Assembly: GCF_947501665.1 (NCBI RefSeq)
Contig: NZ_CANMWS010000012.1
Location: 62,001 to 126,000 of the forward strand
Direction of reading: 5' to 3'
Source of the DNA: an uncultured Shewanella sp.
GTDB lineage: Bacteria > Pseudomonadota > Gammaproteobacteria > Enterobacterales > Shewanellaceae
Length of the DNA: 64,000 bases
The translations under genes and the position numbers were made by a program. Position 1 is the first letter of the stretch. Each line of letters opens with the position of its first letter. A model generated the notes under the pieces. That model did no database searches. It saw only the letters and a program-made list of their open reading frames with translations, and was not told where the DNA came from. Positions 29,241 to 38,380 of the stretch are shown piece by piece.

Positions 29241-30358
29241 TTCTTAAACTCCAAAAATAAAGATTCATAATGAGATACAACTGTTTCAATTGCAAAAGTT
29301 TTTCTTACTTCTTCTTTTATTTTATAGCGATCAAAGCTTTCTACTGTTTCTAATGCCGTAGATATTGTTTCATATAATTCACGTGCAGTTGGTTCTGAGC
29401 CTACTTGATTAGTCAGCCACCCGTTAACCTTCTCATCTATAATTTCTCTATTACCACTAGGGCAATCTGTTGCAACAACTGGAATTCCATTTGCCAAAGA
29501 CTCTAAAATTACATTCGCAAAACCTTCAAATCTTGAAGACGATACAAAAATATCGATATCATTTACAGCACAAAATGGCTGCTCTCTTTCTCCTAGAAAT
29601 TCAACAATTTCAGTTAATTTAGCTTTTTTAGCTTTATCTTTAACGATTTTCTCTTCAGCTTTATCACCACCTCCAATAAAATAGAACTTAAACTCCCACC
29701 CATCTTTAGCAAGCATTCCTAAGGAATCAATAAGAATGTCATATCCTTTTTGCCAAGCAAATCGACCAACAGTAACTAGATTCTTAGACTTTCTCTGTTC
29801 AGGATTAGAGTATAGTACACTTGGGTTAGGGCATGGATTATATATAACATGAACATCATCACTATTCGATAAGGCAAAATATTGAACCAAATCATTTTTC
29901 ATATATTCGGATTGAGTAACAATTTTACACCTTTTCAACACCAGTAAATAAGATAGTTTTTGAAATAAGTATTTAAAGTAACTTTCTCTCTTAGACCTAT
30001 ATAGATCTGCGCTTATAGTATTTCCAAAGCGTGCAATATAGGTGATATTCTTACTTGTAAAAAAAGAACATAATGAACTTGATGAGACCATACCAAGAGT
30101 AGAGAAAACAATGTCAGGCTTTTCGTATCGAATTAATCTCAATAAAGGAAAAAACGACTTTATAGCCCTTTTCGAACCAGATAATTCAACGATTTTAATG
30201 TCTTTTGGTACTTCATTTAAGAAGCCGTCAGTTCTAGCTCCAATCGCCAAAATAATGTCAAACTGGTTACGGTTTATGTTTTTCAATAATGTCGAAAACA
30301 CACGCTCAGCCCCACCAACAGATAATGAATTAATAACAAACATTAATGTAATTTTCAA
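29237..30358 (-). CDS. Family 4 glycosyltransferase
   Basis: A 373-residue retaining GT-B enzyme. The N-terminus FVINSLSVGGAERVFSTL is the classic GT4 acceptor-domain start; the donor domain has LVTVGRFAWQKGYDILIDSL and SRFEGFANVILESLANGIPVVATDCPSG, with the E-x7-E catalytic element. It is coupled by 4-bp overlaps on both sides (wzy upstream, glycosyltransferase downstream). Sugar specificity cannot be predicted; GalNAc/Gal-type transferases often look like this. Confidence 0.88.
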   Translation of the reverse strand: MKITLMFVINSLSVGGAERVFSTLLKNINRNQFDIILAIGARTDGFLNEVPKDIKIVELSGSKRAIKSFFPLLRLIRYEKPDIVFSTLGMVSSSSLCSFFTSKNITYIARFGNTISADLYRSKRESYFKYLFQKLSYLLVLKRCKIVTQSEYMKNDLVQYFALSNSDDVHVIYNPCPNPSVLYSNPEQRKSKNLVTVGRFAWQKGYDILIDSLGMLAKDGWEFKFYFIGGGDKAEEKIVKDKAKKAKLTEIVEFLGEREQPFCAVNDIDIFVSSSRFEGFANVILESLANGIPVVATDCPSGNREIIDEKVNGWLTNQVGSEPTARELYETISTALETVESFDRYKIKEEVRKTFAIETVVSHYESLFLEFKK

Positions 30359-31566
30359 CTGTCCTGCCTTTTTGATACAAAGTAATAATAGTAGATTAAC
30401 GTTACAGCCATAACGTGAGATGCGTCATTATAGCTTTTCATTCCAGCATCTAGAAATAACTTCAGTATAACTAATATTATAATGGCCTGATCGAAGCTAT
30501 TTTTTCTCTTCTTAAATGAGCTTATAATCAATATAAACAGCAATGGCATATAGTATAAAAAAAATGCTATTACTCCCCCATTGAGGAGCATTTCAGTTAT
30601 ATTATTTTGACTATTAATTGAATCCATCAATTCCCTAAAGGAGTCTGGTAATGTAAGATAAAATTGACCATTATTGACACCAACTCCTATCAATATGTTA
30701 TTTGAAACCACTCTAAAAGAGTCATACATTAAAAATAATCTTATTTTGCCACTGTCATGGCCAACAGTACTCTCATCGTAACTATTCTTGTTGGAGTAAC
30801 TTATAGCTGAAATTTTATCTTGTACTCGTTCCATTGATTTTTCAGCATAAAACCCAACTATAACTGAAGCCATTATCAAAAATACTAAAGCAGGTATTAT
30901 ATTAGTTCTTTTTGTTTTAAATAAAATCAATAAAAAATAAATAATTCCAAGCCCGATAAGTCCTTTTGATGAGCCCGTAAGTAATACTTGAAATGAAAAT
31001 ATTACTGACACTCCAATTAGTAATTTTCTTGTTTTTAATATTTTTTTATGAAAGAAAAAAATATTAACCAATAAAAACAATAATAATGCTGAATATGTAT
31101 TTGGATTAGAATGAAAACCTGAAAATGTTCCCGCTGCTTTGAATATAAAATAATTAAACAATGAAAATATAGAAAATATCAAAGTAACTTGTATAACTAC
31201 TCTCATCAGCTGGTAGAAAAATTTCTCATCAACAATTATATAGCTAAACACACAAATAAAAAACAATATATATATCAATGTTTCTAATATTGCTTTAATG
31301 TGTATTTCAACATTAGCATAAAATGGTGTTAATAATATTGGAAATATCAGCCATATTGTAGATAAAATAAAAACTTTACATGATATTTTTTTCACTTTTA
31401 ATTTGAAAATAGAAAATATACTAAATGCTAATATCAAACAGAATGCTAAAGACCAAGATAATATATTTCTTAACTGATAATTACCATAAAAACATAACAA
31501 AACAGCTAATACTGCTCCAACTATTATTAATCTCAAGTCAACTTTTTTCGAAACCTCATTACGCAT
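30355..31566 (-). CDS. wzy: O-antigen/capsule polymerase, Wzy-like
   Basis: A 403-residue polytopic membrane protein with about eleven hydrophobic segments and one larger periplasmic loop (about residues 235-310). The GFHSNPNTYSALLLF segment matches the Wzy/O-antigen ligase signature, and TGSSKGLIGLGIIYF also fits that family. It would polymerise lipid-linked repeat units in the periplasm. It is the only polymerase candidate in a locus that also has Wzx and Wzc. Sequence conservation in this family is low, so the call rests on topology, motif and context. Confidence 0.83.
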   Translation of the reverse strand: MRNEVSKKVDLRLIIVGAVLAVLLCFYGNYQLRNILSWSLAFCLILAFSIFSIFKLKVKKISCKVFILSTIWLIFPILLTPFYANVEIHIKAILETLIYILFFICVFSYIIVDEKFFYQLMRVVIQVTLIFSIFSLFNYFIFKAAGTFSGFHSNPNTYSALLLFLLVNIFFFHKKILKTRKLLIGVSVIFSFQVLLTGSSKGLIGLGIIYFLLILFKTKRTNIIPALVFLIMASVIVGFYAEKSMERVQDKISAISYSNKNSYDESTVGHDSGKIRLFLMYDSFRVVSNNILIGVGVNNGQFYLTLPDSFRELMDSINSQNNITEMLLNGGVIAFFLYYMPLLFILIISSFKKRKNSFDQAIIILVILKLFLDAGMKSYNDASHVMAVTLIYYYYFVSKRQDS

Positions 31567-31581
31567 AAATTAGATCCAGAC

Positions 31582-32448
31582 TCATTTTTTTAGATCTCCT
31601 TTCCAAAAACCGCCCATCCATTTATCATGATATTTTGTCGTGAATCTCTCGAAACCAGAACCATGGGCGAACGTAATTTCACCAAAATATATTTTTCCAT
31701 CAACATTATAGAGATCTATCCTAGCATAAGAAAATGGCTTAGCCAATTTCTTCGCTATTTCCACCATTTTATTATAATTATCAGGCACTTTAATATCAGT
31801 TCTAATATTCGGATATCCCATAGCGAATGGCAAATAATTAAGATCTTCATCAAACCAGCTTCTATTATGATTACTATATCGATCAAAATCTACATGCAAA
31901 ATGACATTTTGCTTTTCAGCATCGGTGAATACATGAAATTTATAGTCAGGAATCTCACCCTTCGAATTTTTCTGTAACTGTTTTTCAACTAATATCTTGC
32001 CTTTGATATTTGAATACCAAGGTTCACCACTCTTTTTTCCATAATCGTTATGTATTGATTTGTTGAGCTCTTCTATAAATAACATCAAACTAAAATCTGG
32101 TGTTGATTCATCAATTAAATATACGCTTCCTGAATCATGATTAAGTTTTGCTACAACTGAGCCATGGGTTTTAATAATAGACTTTAGCTCATCAAATGAT
32201 ATTTTGTCACCAGAGAAATAATTCTCTATAACACACTCTTTCCCTATAATATCTTCTACGTACTGCTTTACTTCAAATTTGTCAGAACAAAGAGAAAACA
32301 GTTCATGATCTCCATGCCTCTTCCTATATTGTATTTTTTCATTAAACGTTTTGGGGTTATTGACGTTGGGAATGTATCTCAAACAAGCAATAGATCTAAT
32401 AAATAGTGATATGAAATCAGGTAAAATTTTCATAATGCTATACGCCAC
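31582..32448 (-). CDS. TupA-like ATP-grasp protein (second copy)
   Basis: A second 288-residue TupA-like ATP-grasp protein with the same architecture as the copy at 24872-25738: NPKTFNEKIQYRKR entry motif, GSVVAKLNHDSGSVYLID strand-turn, DYKFHVFTDAEKQN core and ARIDLYNVDGKIYFGEITFAHGSGF ending. The two copies differ clearly in sequence, so this is not a recent tandem duplication; they may use different amino acids or act at different sugars. Followed by wzy and preceded by a CapA-like gene 1-2 bp away, repeating the pair arrangement. Cytoplasmic. Substrate unknown. Confidence 0.8.
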   Translation of the reverse strand: MAYSIMKILPDFISLFIRSIACLRYIPNVNNPKTFNEKIQYRKRHGDHELFSLCSDKFEVKQYVEDIIGKECVIENYFSGDKISFDELKSIIKTHGSVVAKLNHDSGSVYLIDESTPDFSLMLFIEELNKSIHNDYGKKSGEPWYSNIKGKILVEKQLQKNSKGEIPDYKFHVFTDAEKQNVILHVDFDRYSNHNRSWFDEDLNYLPFAMGYPNIRTDIKVPDNYNKMVEIAKKLAKPFSYARIDLYNVDGKIYFGEITFAHGSGFERFTTKYHDKWMGGFWKGDLKK

Positions 32449-32449
32449 A

Positions 32450-33592
32450 TTATTTTCCTTTCTTTAAAATACTGACTAAAACTTCATGATGTGACTGACA
32501 TTCAAGCATGTTAAGTTTAACTGGGATTGTTTTCTTGTTTAAGATCAGTTTAGACAATGAAAATATCTTTTCTAGTACACCAATGCCTCGAAATGTGTAA
32601 GGAAAAAATGTAGAAAGAATATATTGGTTTCTTTTTGACTCACAAAAATAACTCCACTCTTTAAGATATGCCTCTTCATTTTCCAAAATAGAATTCAAAC
32701 TTTCAATTCTATATAAAAACTTATCTAGTTTCACTTTTTCCAATAAAGATATTGGAATCCCATCTACCCCTTGTTCATATGGAATAATCTTACTGTTTAA
32801 AGATAAATCACCATTAAACTCTTTTATTATTTCAACACTAACCATATATCCCTCATACCAATCCTTATTTTTTTCTGGCATGTTGAATATAAAATTTCCT
32901 AGTCCGTAGTAGATTTTTTTATCTCTATACACTTCATATGCTGCCGGCGTATGACTATGATGGTTAATAATAATATCAGCTCCAATATCAATATAAAGCT
33001 GACACATTTTCCTTAAGTTAGGTCTCGGTAATGAAAAATGTTCATTTCCCGCATGCATTGTAACGATAACAACATCCGCTTTTTTTCTAGCTTCATTTAT
33101 TTGATAGAAGTTGTCATAAAAATCTAAAGGGGCAACTCCCGGAGTATTATCTGTAGCTATACTAAACTCTCGCTCTGCAACTGCTATTGTTGCAACAATA
33201 AGTCCATTAGATTCGTTATAGTGAACTTTTAGCGCTTCATTTAAATTAGCTCCAGCCCCAACGTACGATATGTTATTTTTGTTACAAAGCTCGATCGTAT
33301 CTTTCAACCCATCCCAGCCAAAATCCATAATATGATTATTAGCTAAACCAAAAATATTAAATCCGGCAGCGATAAGTGGATTTATAAAATCTTTATCTAT
33401 CTTTAAATTTGGACCATTTTTTTCAATCATTTTAATGGAATCAGTAAACGGTGCCTCTAAATTAATAAAAGCTTGATCATACTTTGAAATCATACTTGCA
33501 ACATCACCCAAAAAATTCGTATTAGGTGTATATTCATTACTATTTATATTAGGAGCAAAATCCCCACAAAAAATCATTTCATACTTTTTCAT
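32450..33592 (-). CDS. CapA/PgsA-family protein (second copy)
   Basis: A 380-residue CapA-family metallophosphatase-fold protein. Motifs: IFCGDFAPN, INLEAPFTD, GLANNHIMDFGWDGLKDT, TMHAGNEHFSLPRP, INHHSHTPAAYEVYRDK and YGLGNFIFNMP. It lacks a clear signal peptide or N-terminal membrane helix. It is followed directly by the second TupA-like gene and overlaps wzx by 14 bp. The repeated CapA-TupA linkage suggests the two act as a functional unit, for example in peptide-type modification of the sugar polymer; this is inferred from context. Confidence 0.82.
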   Translation of the reverse strand: MKKYEMIFCGDFAPNINSNEYTPNTNFLGDVASMISKYDQAFINLEAPFTDSIKMIEKNGPNLKIDKDFINPLIAAGFNIFGLANNHIMDFGWDGLKDTIELCNKNNISYVGAGANLNEALKVHYNESNGLIVATIAVAEREFSIATDNTPGVAPLDFYDNFYQINEARKKADVVIVTMHAGNEHFSLPRPNLRKMCQLYIDIGADIIINHHSHTPAAYEVYRDKKIYYGLGNFIFNMPEKNKDWYEGYMVSVEIIKEFNGDLSLNSKIIPYEQGVDGIPISLLEKVKLDKFLYRIESLNSILENEEAYLKEWSYFCESKRNQYILSTFFPYTFRGIGVLEKIFSLSKLILNKKTIPVKLNMLECQSHHEVLVSILKKGK

Positions 33593-34856
33593 AGCTTATC
33601 TTTTTAGTATTTAGGTATAACATTATTGTATGTAACCAAAGCACAGTTACAAAACCGATAGCCAAACCTATAGATTCAAATAGGTATATCGCTGGAAAAA
33701 CAACTACGACGTTTGCAATTACAGTTAACTTCATAACCTTTAAATAAGGCTTCTTATTTCCGGTAATGATAAGAACATTAGAAAATAAGTTACTAAACGG
33801 CGAAGAAAGAATCCTAAGGCTCATTATAGAAACAAGCAATACTACTGTACTATTAACCTCACTTGTAATAAATTCGACAATAGATTCATTAGAGATATAG
33901 AATAGAAAAAATAATATTATAGACACGATAGAAAGCAATTTTGTTAGTTTCAAAGTAATTTTTGAAAAATCATATTTACTCTTATTATATTTCTTAGCTA
34001 AAAAAGGATATATAGCTTGGTTGAATGGAATAAATAAACCGGTGATTGCACTAACTATCTTATCAGCTATGGTATAGTATCCGACTACTATTGGAGATGT
34101 GTATAAACCTAATATAACTATATTACTATTAGTATACAATGAAGTGAATGCACTTCCTAAAAAAATCTCCCATCCATCCTTAAATCCAATTTTAATTTTA
34201 TCAATAGAAGGTAAATTGAATTTATAGTTATATTTACTTCTTATTTTGCATATTGAAAGAAATGCTGAAATAAAGAACCCGACTGCAGTAAATATCGGAA
34301 CATAATAGTAGTCTTCTGGGGTAGATATATATGTAAATACTAAAATCAAAAATACAAGTTTTGAAAATATATTAATGTATGTAACATACTTCATATCTTC
34401 AACCCCCTGAAAAAACCAGACAGGTACAAAAGATTGACAAGCTATAACAAAAAACGAAACTATATAAATTAATTTATGCTCGTTAAATGGGGAAATATAA
34501 TTAACAAGAAAAACCATAAAAAGGAAGCAAAAAGCTAATATTATCGACTTAGACACAAATACCACATTTGCTATTTTATTTATTTCATCTTGATTCCCAC
34601 CACACTTCGCTATATCTCTGGGTGCTGTTAATTTATAGCCGTAATCAGATATGATACCAAAATATAAGGCAATTGAAGTCGCAAAAGACACTAATCCAAA
34701 TTTTTCAACCCCCAAAACTTGAATAAGATATGGAAGTGTTATTAAAGGTAAGACATAGTTCATACCTTGCAAAACAGAAAGTGATATAAAATTTACAAAC
34801 ACTCGCTTATAACTATATTGTATATTTCTAAAACGATTAGATATGTTAATAGCCAT
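33579..34856 (-). CDS. wzx: Wzx flippase
   Basis: A 425-residue polysaccharide-type MATE/MOP transporter with about twelve predicted membrane helices. The first helix region NFISLSVLQGMNYVLPLITLPYLIQVLG and VGVEKFGLVSFATSI-type segment are characteristic of the Wzx/RfbX family. It would flip undecaprenyl-linked repeat units across the inner membrane. Low GC, no paralogue in the window. It sits between the SDR/rfb genes and the second CapA-like gene. Confidence 0.9.
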   Translation of the reverse strand: MAINISNRFRNIQYSYKRVFVNFISLSVLQGMNYVLPLITLPYLIQVLGVEKFGLVSFATSIALYFGIISDYGYKLTAPRDIAKCGGNQDEINKIANVVFVSKSIILAFCFLFMVFLVNYISPFNEHKLIYIVSFFVIACQSFVPVWFFQGVEDMKYVTYINIFSKLVFLILVFTYISTPEDYYYVPIFTAVGFFISAFLSICKIRSKYNYKFNLPSIDKIKIGFKDGWEIFLGSAFTSLYTNSNIVILGLYTSPIVVGYYTIADKIVSAITGLFIPFNQAIYPFLAKKYNKSKYDFSKITLKLTKLLSIVSIILFFLFYISNESIVEFITSEVNSTVVLLVSIMSLRILSSPFSNLFSNVLIITGNKKPYLKVMKLTVIANVVVVFPAIYLFESIGLAIGFVTVLWLHTIMLYLNTKKISYEKV

Positions 34857-34946
34857 TAAACCAACACATTATGAATTTTTAATTATATATAAATAGAAAC
34901 TTTACTAAGCCCGCTATTCATTCACTGCTATGCTTTTAAAATGTAA

Positions 34947-35762
34947 TTACATATGCATTCTGAATTCATTAACCATACTTTTTATATCTTCAAGTACATT
35001 TCTAGGTTTAAAATCTAGTATTTTTCTCAAACAATCTATTTTAGTTTCTGGGAATTCCTCTCCAGTATTTACGTTATCATGCCAAACAACTTCACAACTT
35101 GTTTCTTTTACTAATAGTTTCGTAATTTCTGCTGCACTAGTATTGGTACCTGAAGCAATATTTATAATTTTTGGAATAAGTATAGTCGCTTGAGAAATTT
35201 TATAACATGCGTGAACTACATCATCTACTGATATATAGTCTTTTTCATATCCAGGAGTTATATACATCTCTATTCTTTTATTTTTAATGGCATTTCGCGT
35301 AATCGCAGGGAGGAATAAAGGGCTCTCTAATGCAACACCGTAAACATTGCTAGCTCTAAGAATATGACATTGTTGTTTACTCTTTAAACACAACTCTTCA
35401 GCAACTAATTTGGTTAGATTAAATAAACGTCTTTCATCATTAGTGCAAATTTTTAAATCTGAATCTTCATTTGAAGACATCTGATTCATATATAACCTTG
35501 TTGAAGAAAAGTAATATAGTTTAGAAAATTTAGCATTATTTAATATATTTTTTAATAAAATAGTATTTGCTTGCAGCACATTATTTGGATCATTTTGGCA
35601 ATCACCGAATCCAGCACAATAAAAAACAATTCCAAGATCTTTTTCATAAATATCCAGATCACCCCGTGCAGGGGACCAAATATTTTCACCATTTTCAACT
35701 AAATAATCACAAAGTTTCTTTCCAATGAAACCATTGCCACCAATAACAGTATAGTTACTCAT
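34947..35762 (-). CDS. NAD(P)-dependent sugar epimerase/reductase-like SDR with altered catalytic Tyr
   Basis: A 271-residue extended-SDR protein with VIGGNGFIGKKL at the N-terminus, FYCAGFGD, YYFSSTRLYM and a C-terminal region typical of sugar-nucleotide reductases/epimerases. It occupies the place where rfbD would be expected in the second rfb cluster and overlaps rfbC by 1 bp. The SDR catalytic Tyr-x-x-x-Lys appears as Phe114-Asn-Leu-Thr-Lys118 (FNLTK), so the Tyr is replaced by Phe, a single-base change. It may make a 6-deoxyhexose other than rhamnose, or be catalytically impaired with RfbD supplying the activity. Specificity not determinable. Confidence 0.75.
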   Translation of the reverse strand: MSNYTVIGGNGFIGKKLCDYLVENGENIWSPARGDLDIYEKDLGIVFYCAGFGDCQNDPNNVLQANTILLKNILNNAKFSKLYYFSSTRLYMNQMSSNEDSDLKICTNDERRLFNLTKLVAEELCLKSKQQCHILRASNVYGVALESPLFLPAITRNAIKNKRIEMYITPGYEKDYISVDDVVHACYKISQATILIPKIINIASGTNTSAAEITKLLVKETSCEVVWHDNVNTGEEFPETKIDCLRKILDFKPRNVLEDIKSMVNEFRMHM

Positions 35763-36316
35763 TATAGTTTTACCTTTAAACCTTCTCTATATTCTTTTAA
35801 AGTTAACTGCATCAGATCTTTATTTGAAAGAATTGGACTTCCTACAGGCCAGTCAATTTTCAAATCGTTATCATTCCAAATAATGCCAGACTCGTCTAAT
35901 GGGTCATAGTATTTTGTACATTTATACTGAAAATCCGCAGTTTCACTTAAAACAACAAAACCATGAGCAAAACCTGGAGGAATATAGAACTGTGTATGAT
36001 TCTCTTCATTTAATATAATTGACTCATGCTGTCCAAAAGTCGGTGAACTCACTCGTAAATCAACAGCCACATCGAATACCTCACCAGAGGTTACTGTCAC
36101 GAGCTTACCTTGAGGTTTATTTTTTTGGAAGTGCAGTCCTCGAAGCACAGATTTGGTCGAACGCGAACGGTTATCTTGGACGAAATTTTCTTTAATTCCC
36201 GCCATTTTCTTATATCTTTCGTAATTATATGACTCAAGAAAAAAACCACGCTCATCCCCAAATACTTTAGGTTGAATGATCACACAACCTTTCAACTTAG
36301 TTTTAATTACTTCCAT
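35762..36316 (-). CDS. rfbC: dTDP-4-dehydrorhamnose 3,5-epimerase (second copy)
   Basis: RmlC of 184 residues, full length. Cupin motifs: FGDERGFFLESYNYERY, NRSRSTKSVLRGLHFQ with the catalytic His, QGKLVTVTSGEVFDVAVD, PPGFAHGFVVLSE and YKCTKYYDP. It is clearly diverged from the copy at 15867-16406, so the two rfb sets have separate histories. It lies between rfbA and the SDR gene in the capsule operon. Confidence 0.94.
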   Translation of the reverse strand: MEVIKTKLKGCVIIQPKVFGDERGFFLESYNYERYKKMAGIKENFVQDNRSRSTKSVLRGLHFQKNKPQGKLVTVTSGEVFDVAVDLRVSSPTFGQHESIILNEENHTQFYIPPGFAHGFVVLSETADFQYKCTKYYDPLDESGIIWNDNDLKIDWPVGSPILSNKDLMQLTLKEYREGLKVKL

Positions 36317-36332
36317 TCTTTCACACCCTTTA

Positions 36333-37205
36333 CTAGTTAATATTCTTAATCAAGTTAACTAGGTACTGGCCATAGTCATTCTTAAGCATAGGTTGCGCAA
36401 TCCTAAGAATATCATGATCGGTTAGCCAATTATTTCGCCATGAAATTTCTTCTAAGCAAGCAACTTTCAAGCCTTGAATATGCTCTATCGTTTGCACGAA
36501 AGAAGAAGCCTCGTGTAAACTTTCATGAGTCCCCGTATCTAACCAAGCGAAGCCGCGACCTAACAGCTCTACTGTTAGAGAGCCATCCTCTAAATACATT
36601 TGGTTAATAGTGGTTATTTCAAACTCTCCTCGCTCTGAAGGCTGTACTTTTTTAGCAAAGCCTACGACTCGATTATCGTAAAAATAGAGTCCTGTCACCG
36701 CATAGTTAGATTTAGGTTTAGCGGGTTTTTCTTCTATACTAAGCGCTTTATAATTTTCATCGAAATCAACGACACCAAATCGTTGGGGATCTTTCACTTG
36801 ATATCCAAAAACAGTAGCACCATTTTTATTGGCGGCTGCTTTTTTCAAAGTATGGCTAAAAGATTGACCATAGAAAATATTATCACCTAGTACCAAACAA
36901 ACATTGTCACCATCAATAAATTCTTCACCGATAATAAAGGCTTGTGCTAGGCCCTCTGGTTTTTCTTGCACAGCATAGTGAAGTGAGATGCCATAGTCGC
37001 TACCATCACCTAATAAACGCTTAAAGCTATCGTTATCTTCTGGCGTGGTAATAATGAGTACATCTTTAATTCCCGCTAACATTAATGTCGATAATGGATA
37101 GTAAATCATTGGCTTATCGTATACTGGTAGTAATTGCTTAGATACACCACGAGTCAATGGATAGAGACGAGTACCAGAACCGCCCGCTAAAATAATCCCT
37201 TTCAT
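36333..37205 (-). CDS. rfbA: Glucose-1-phosphate thymidylyltransferase (second copy)
   Basis: RmlA of normal length (290 residues): [20 protein letters not shown], with [31 protein letters not shown] and the C-terminal [11 protein letters not shown] region intact. Four-base overlap with rfbB upstream. It supplies dTDP-glucose to RfbB in the same operon and is more typical than the shorter first copy. Confidence 0.95.
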   Translation of the reverse strand: MKGIILAGGSGTRLYPLTRGVSKQLLPVYDKPMIYYPLSTLMLAGIKDVLIITTPEDNDSFKRLLGDGSDYGISLHYAVQEKPEGLAQAFIIGEEFIDGDNVCLVLGDNIFYGQSFSHTLKKAAANKNGATVFGYQVKDPQRFGVVDFDENYKALSIEEKPAKPKSNYAVTGLYFYDNRVVGFAKKVQPSERGEFEITTINQMYLEDGSLTVELLGRGFAWLDTGTHESLHEASSFVQTIEHIQGLKVACLEEISWRNNWLTDHDILRIAQPMLKNDYGQYLVNLIKNIN

Positions 37206-38296
37206 CCTACCTCTCTATTTACTAATATATCTTCTGATATAGAACCTAAACGTTCCCCAGAATAAGATCCATCAAGCACCCGGCTCCACCAACTTTTATT
37301 ATTTAGATACCATTTGACCGTCTTACGTAAACCAGACTCAAATGTCTCTACAGGTTTCCAACCTAACTCGCGCTCAATTTTTGAGGCATCTATAGCATAA
37401 CGTACATCATGACCAGGCCTATCAGCCACATAATTTATCAAGTCTTGATATTGCTTAACACCATCAGGTTTATTTGGTACTAACTCCTCTAATAATGAGC
37501 ATATTGTTTTCACTACATTAATATTTGATTTCTCATTATGGCCACCGATATTATAGGTCTCACCTACTCTACCTTGAGTTATTACCTTATAAAGCGCAGC
37601 AGCATGATCTTCTACATACAACCAGTCTCTAATTTGCATACCGTTACCATACACGGGCAAAGGTTTACCAACTAAAGCATTTAAAATGATTAAGGGGATC
37701 AATTTTTCAGGAAAATGGTAAGGGCCGTAGTTATTGGAACAATTAGTTACCATAATCGGTAAACCAAAAGTTCTATGCCATGCTCTAACCAAATGATCAC
37801 TTGAAGCTTTTGACGCAGAATACGGACTACTAGGTTCATAAGCCATATCCTCTGTAAATAAATTATCCGTCTCTTCCAAGTCACCATAAACTTCATCGGT
37901 AGAAATATGATGAAAACGAAAAGCCTTTTTTCTTCCCTGTACTAATGTAGTCCAATAATTTCGAGTAGCTTCTAATAAGGTATAAGTGCCGACGATATTG
38001 GTTTCGATAAAAGCTGCAGGACCATCAATAGATCTATCTACATGACTCTCTGCCGCTAAGTGCATTACCGTATCTGGCTGATAGAAATTAAAAACTCTAT
38101 CTAAATTAACACGATCACAGATATCTACTTGCTCAAAATAATAACGCTCATTATTTTCTATTACAGATAGTGATTCTAAATTACCTGCATAAGTCAATTT
38201 ATCAATATTAATGACACTATCATTGGTATTACAAATTATATGGCGCACAACAGCGGAACCAATAAATCCCGCTCCACCAGTTATTAATATTTTCAC
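37202..38296 (-). CDS. rfbB: dTDP-glucose 4,6-dehydratase (second copy)
   Basis: RmlB, giving dTDP-4-keto-6-deoxyglucose. Motifs [42 protein letters not shown] and YSASK are intact. I start at GTG 38296 ([10 protein letters not shown], 364 residues): AAGGGA lies just upstream and the family always begins here; the longer frame adds 18 non-homologous residues, and a nearby ATG is out of frame. It opens the second rfb set, after wzc. Confidence 0.92.
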   Translation of the reverse strand: MKILITGGAGFIGSAVVRHIICNTNDSVINIDKLTYAGNLESLSVIENNERYYFEQVDICDRVNLDRVFNFYQPDTVMHLAAESHVDRSIDGPAAFIETNIVGTYTLLEATRNYWTTLVQGRKKAFRFHHISTDEVYGDLEETDNLFTEDMAYEPSSPYSASKASSDHLVRAWHRTFGLPIMVTNCSNNYGPYHFPEKLIPLIILNALVGKPLPVYGNGMQIRDWLYVEDHAAALYKVITQGRVGETYNIGGHNEKSNINVVKTICSLLEELVPNKPDGVKQYQDLINYVADRPGHDVRYAIDASKIERELGWKPVETFESGLRKTVKWYLNNKSWWSRVLDGSYSGERLGSISEDILVNREVG

Positions 38297-38380
38297 ACAT
38301 ATGTCCCTTAAAAAGCATTTTAATAAATCTAACCACAACAGTTGAATCAAATTAAATATATATAAAATTATGTTTACTAT

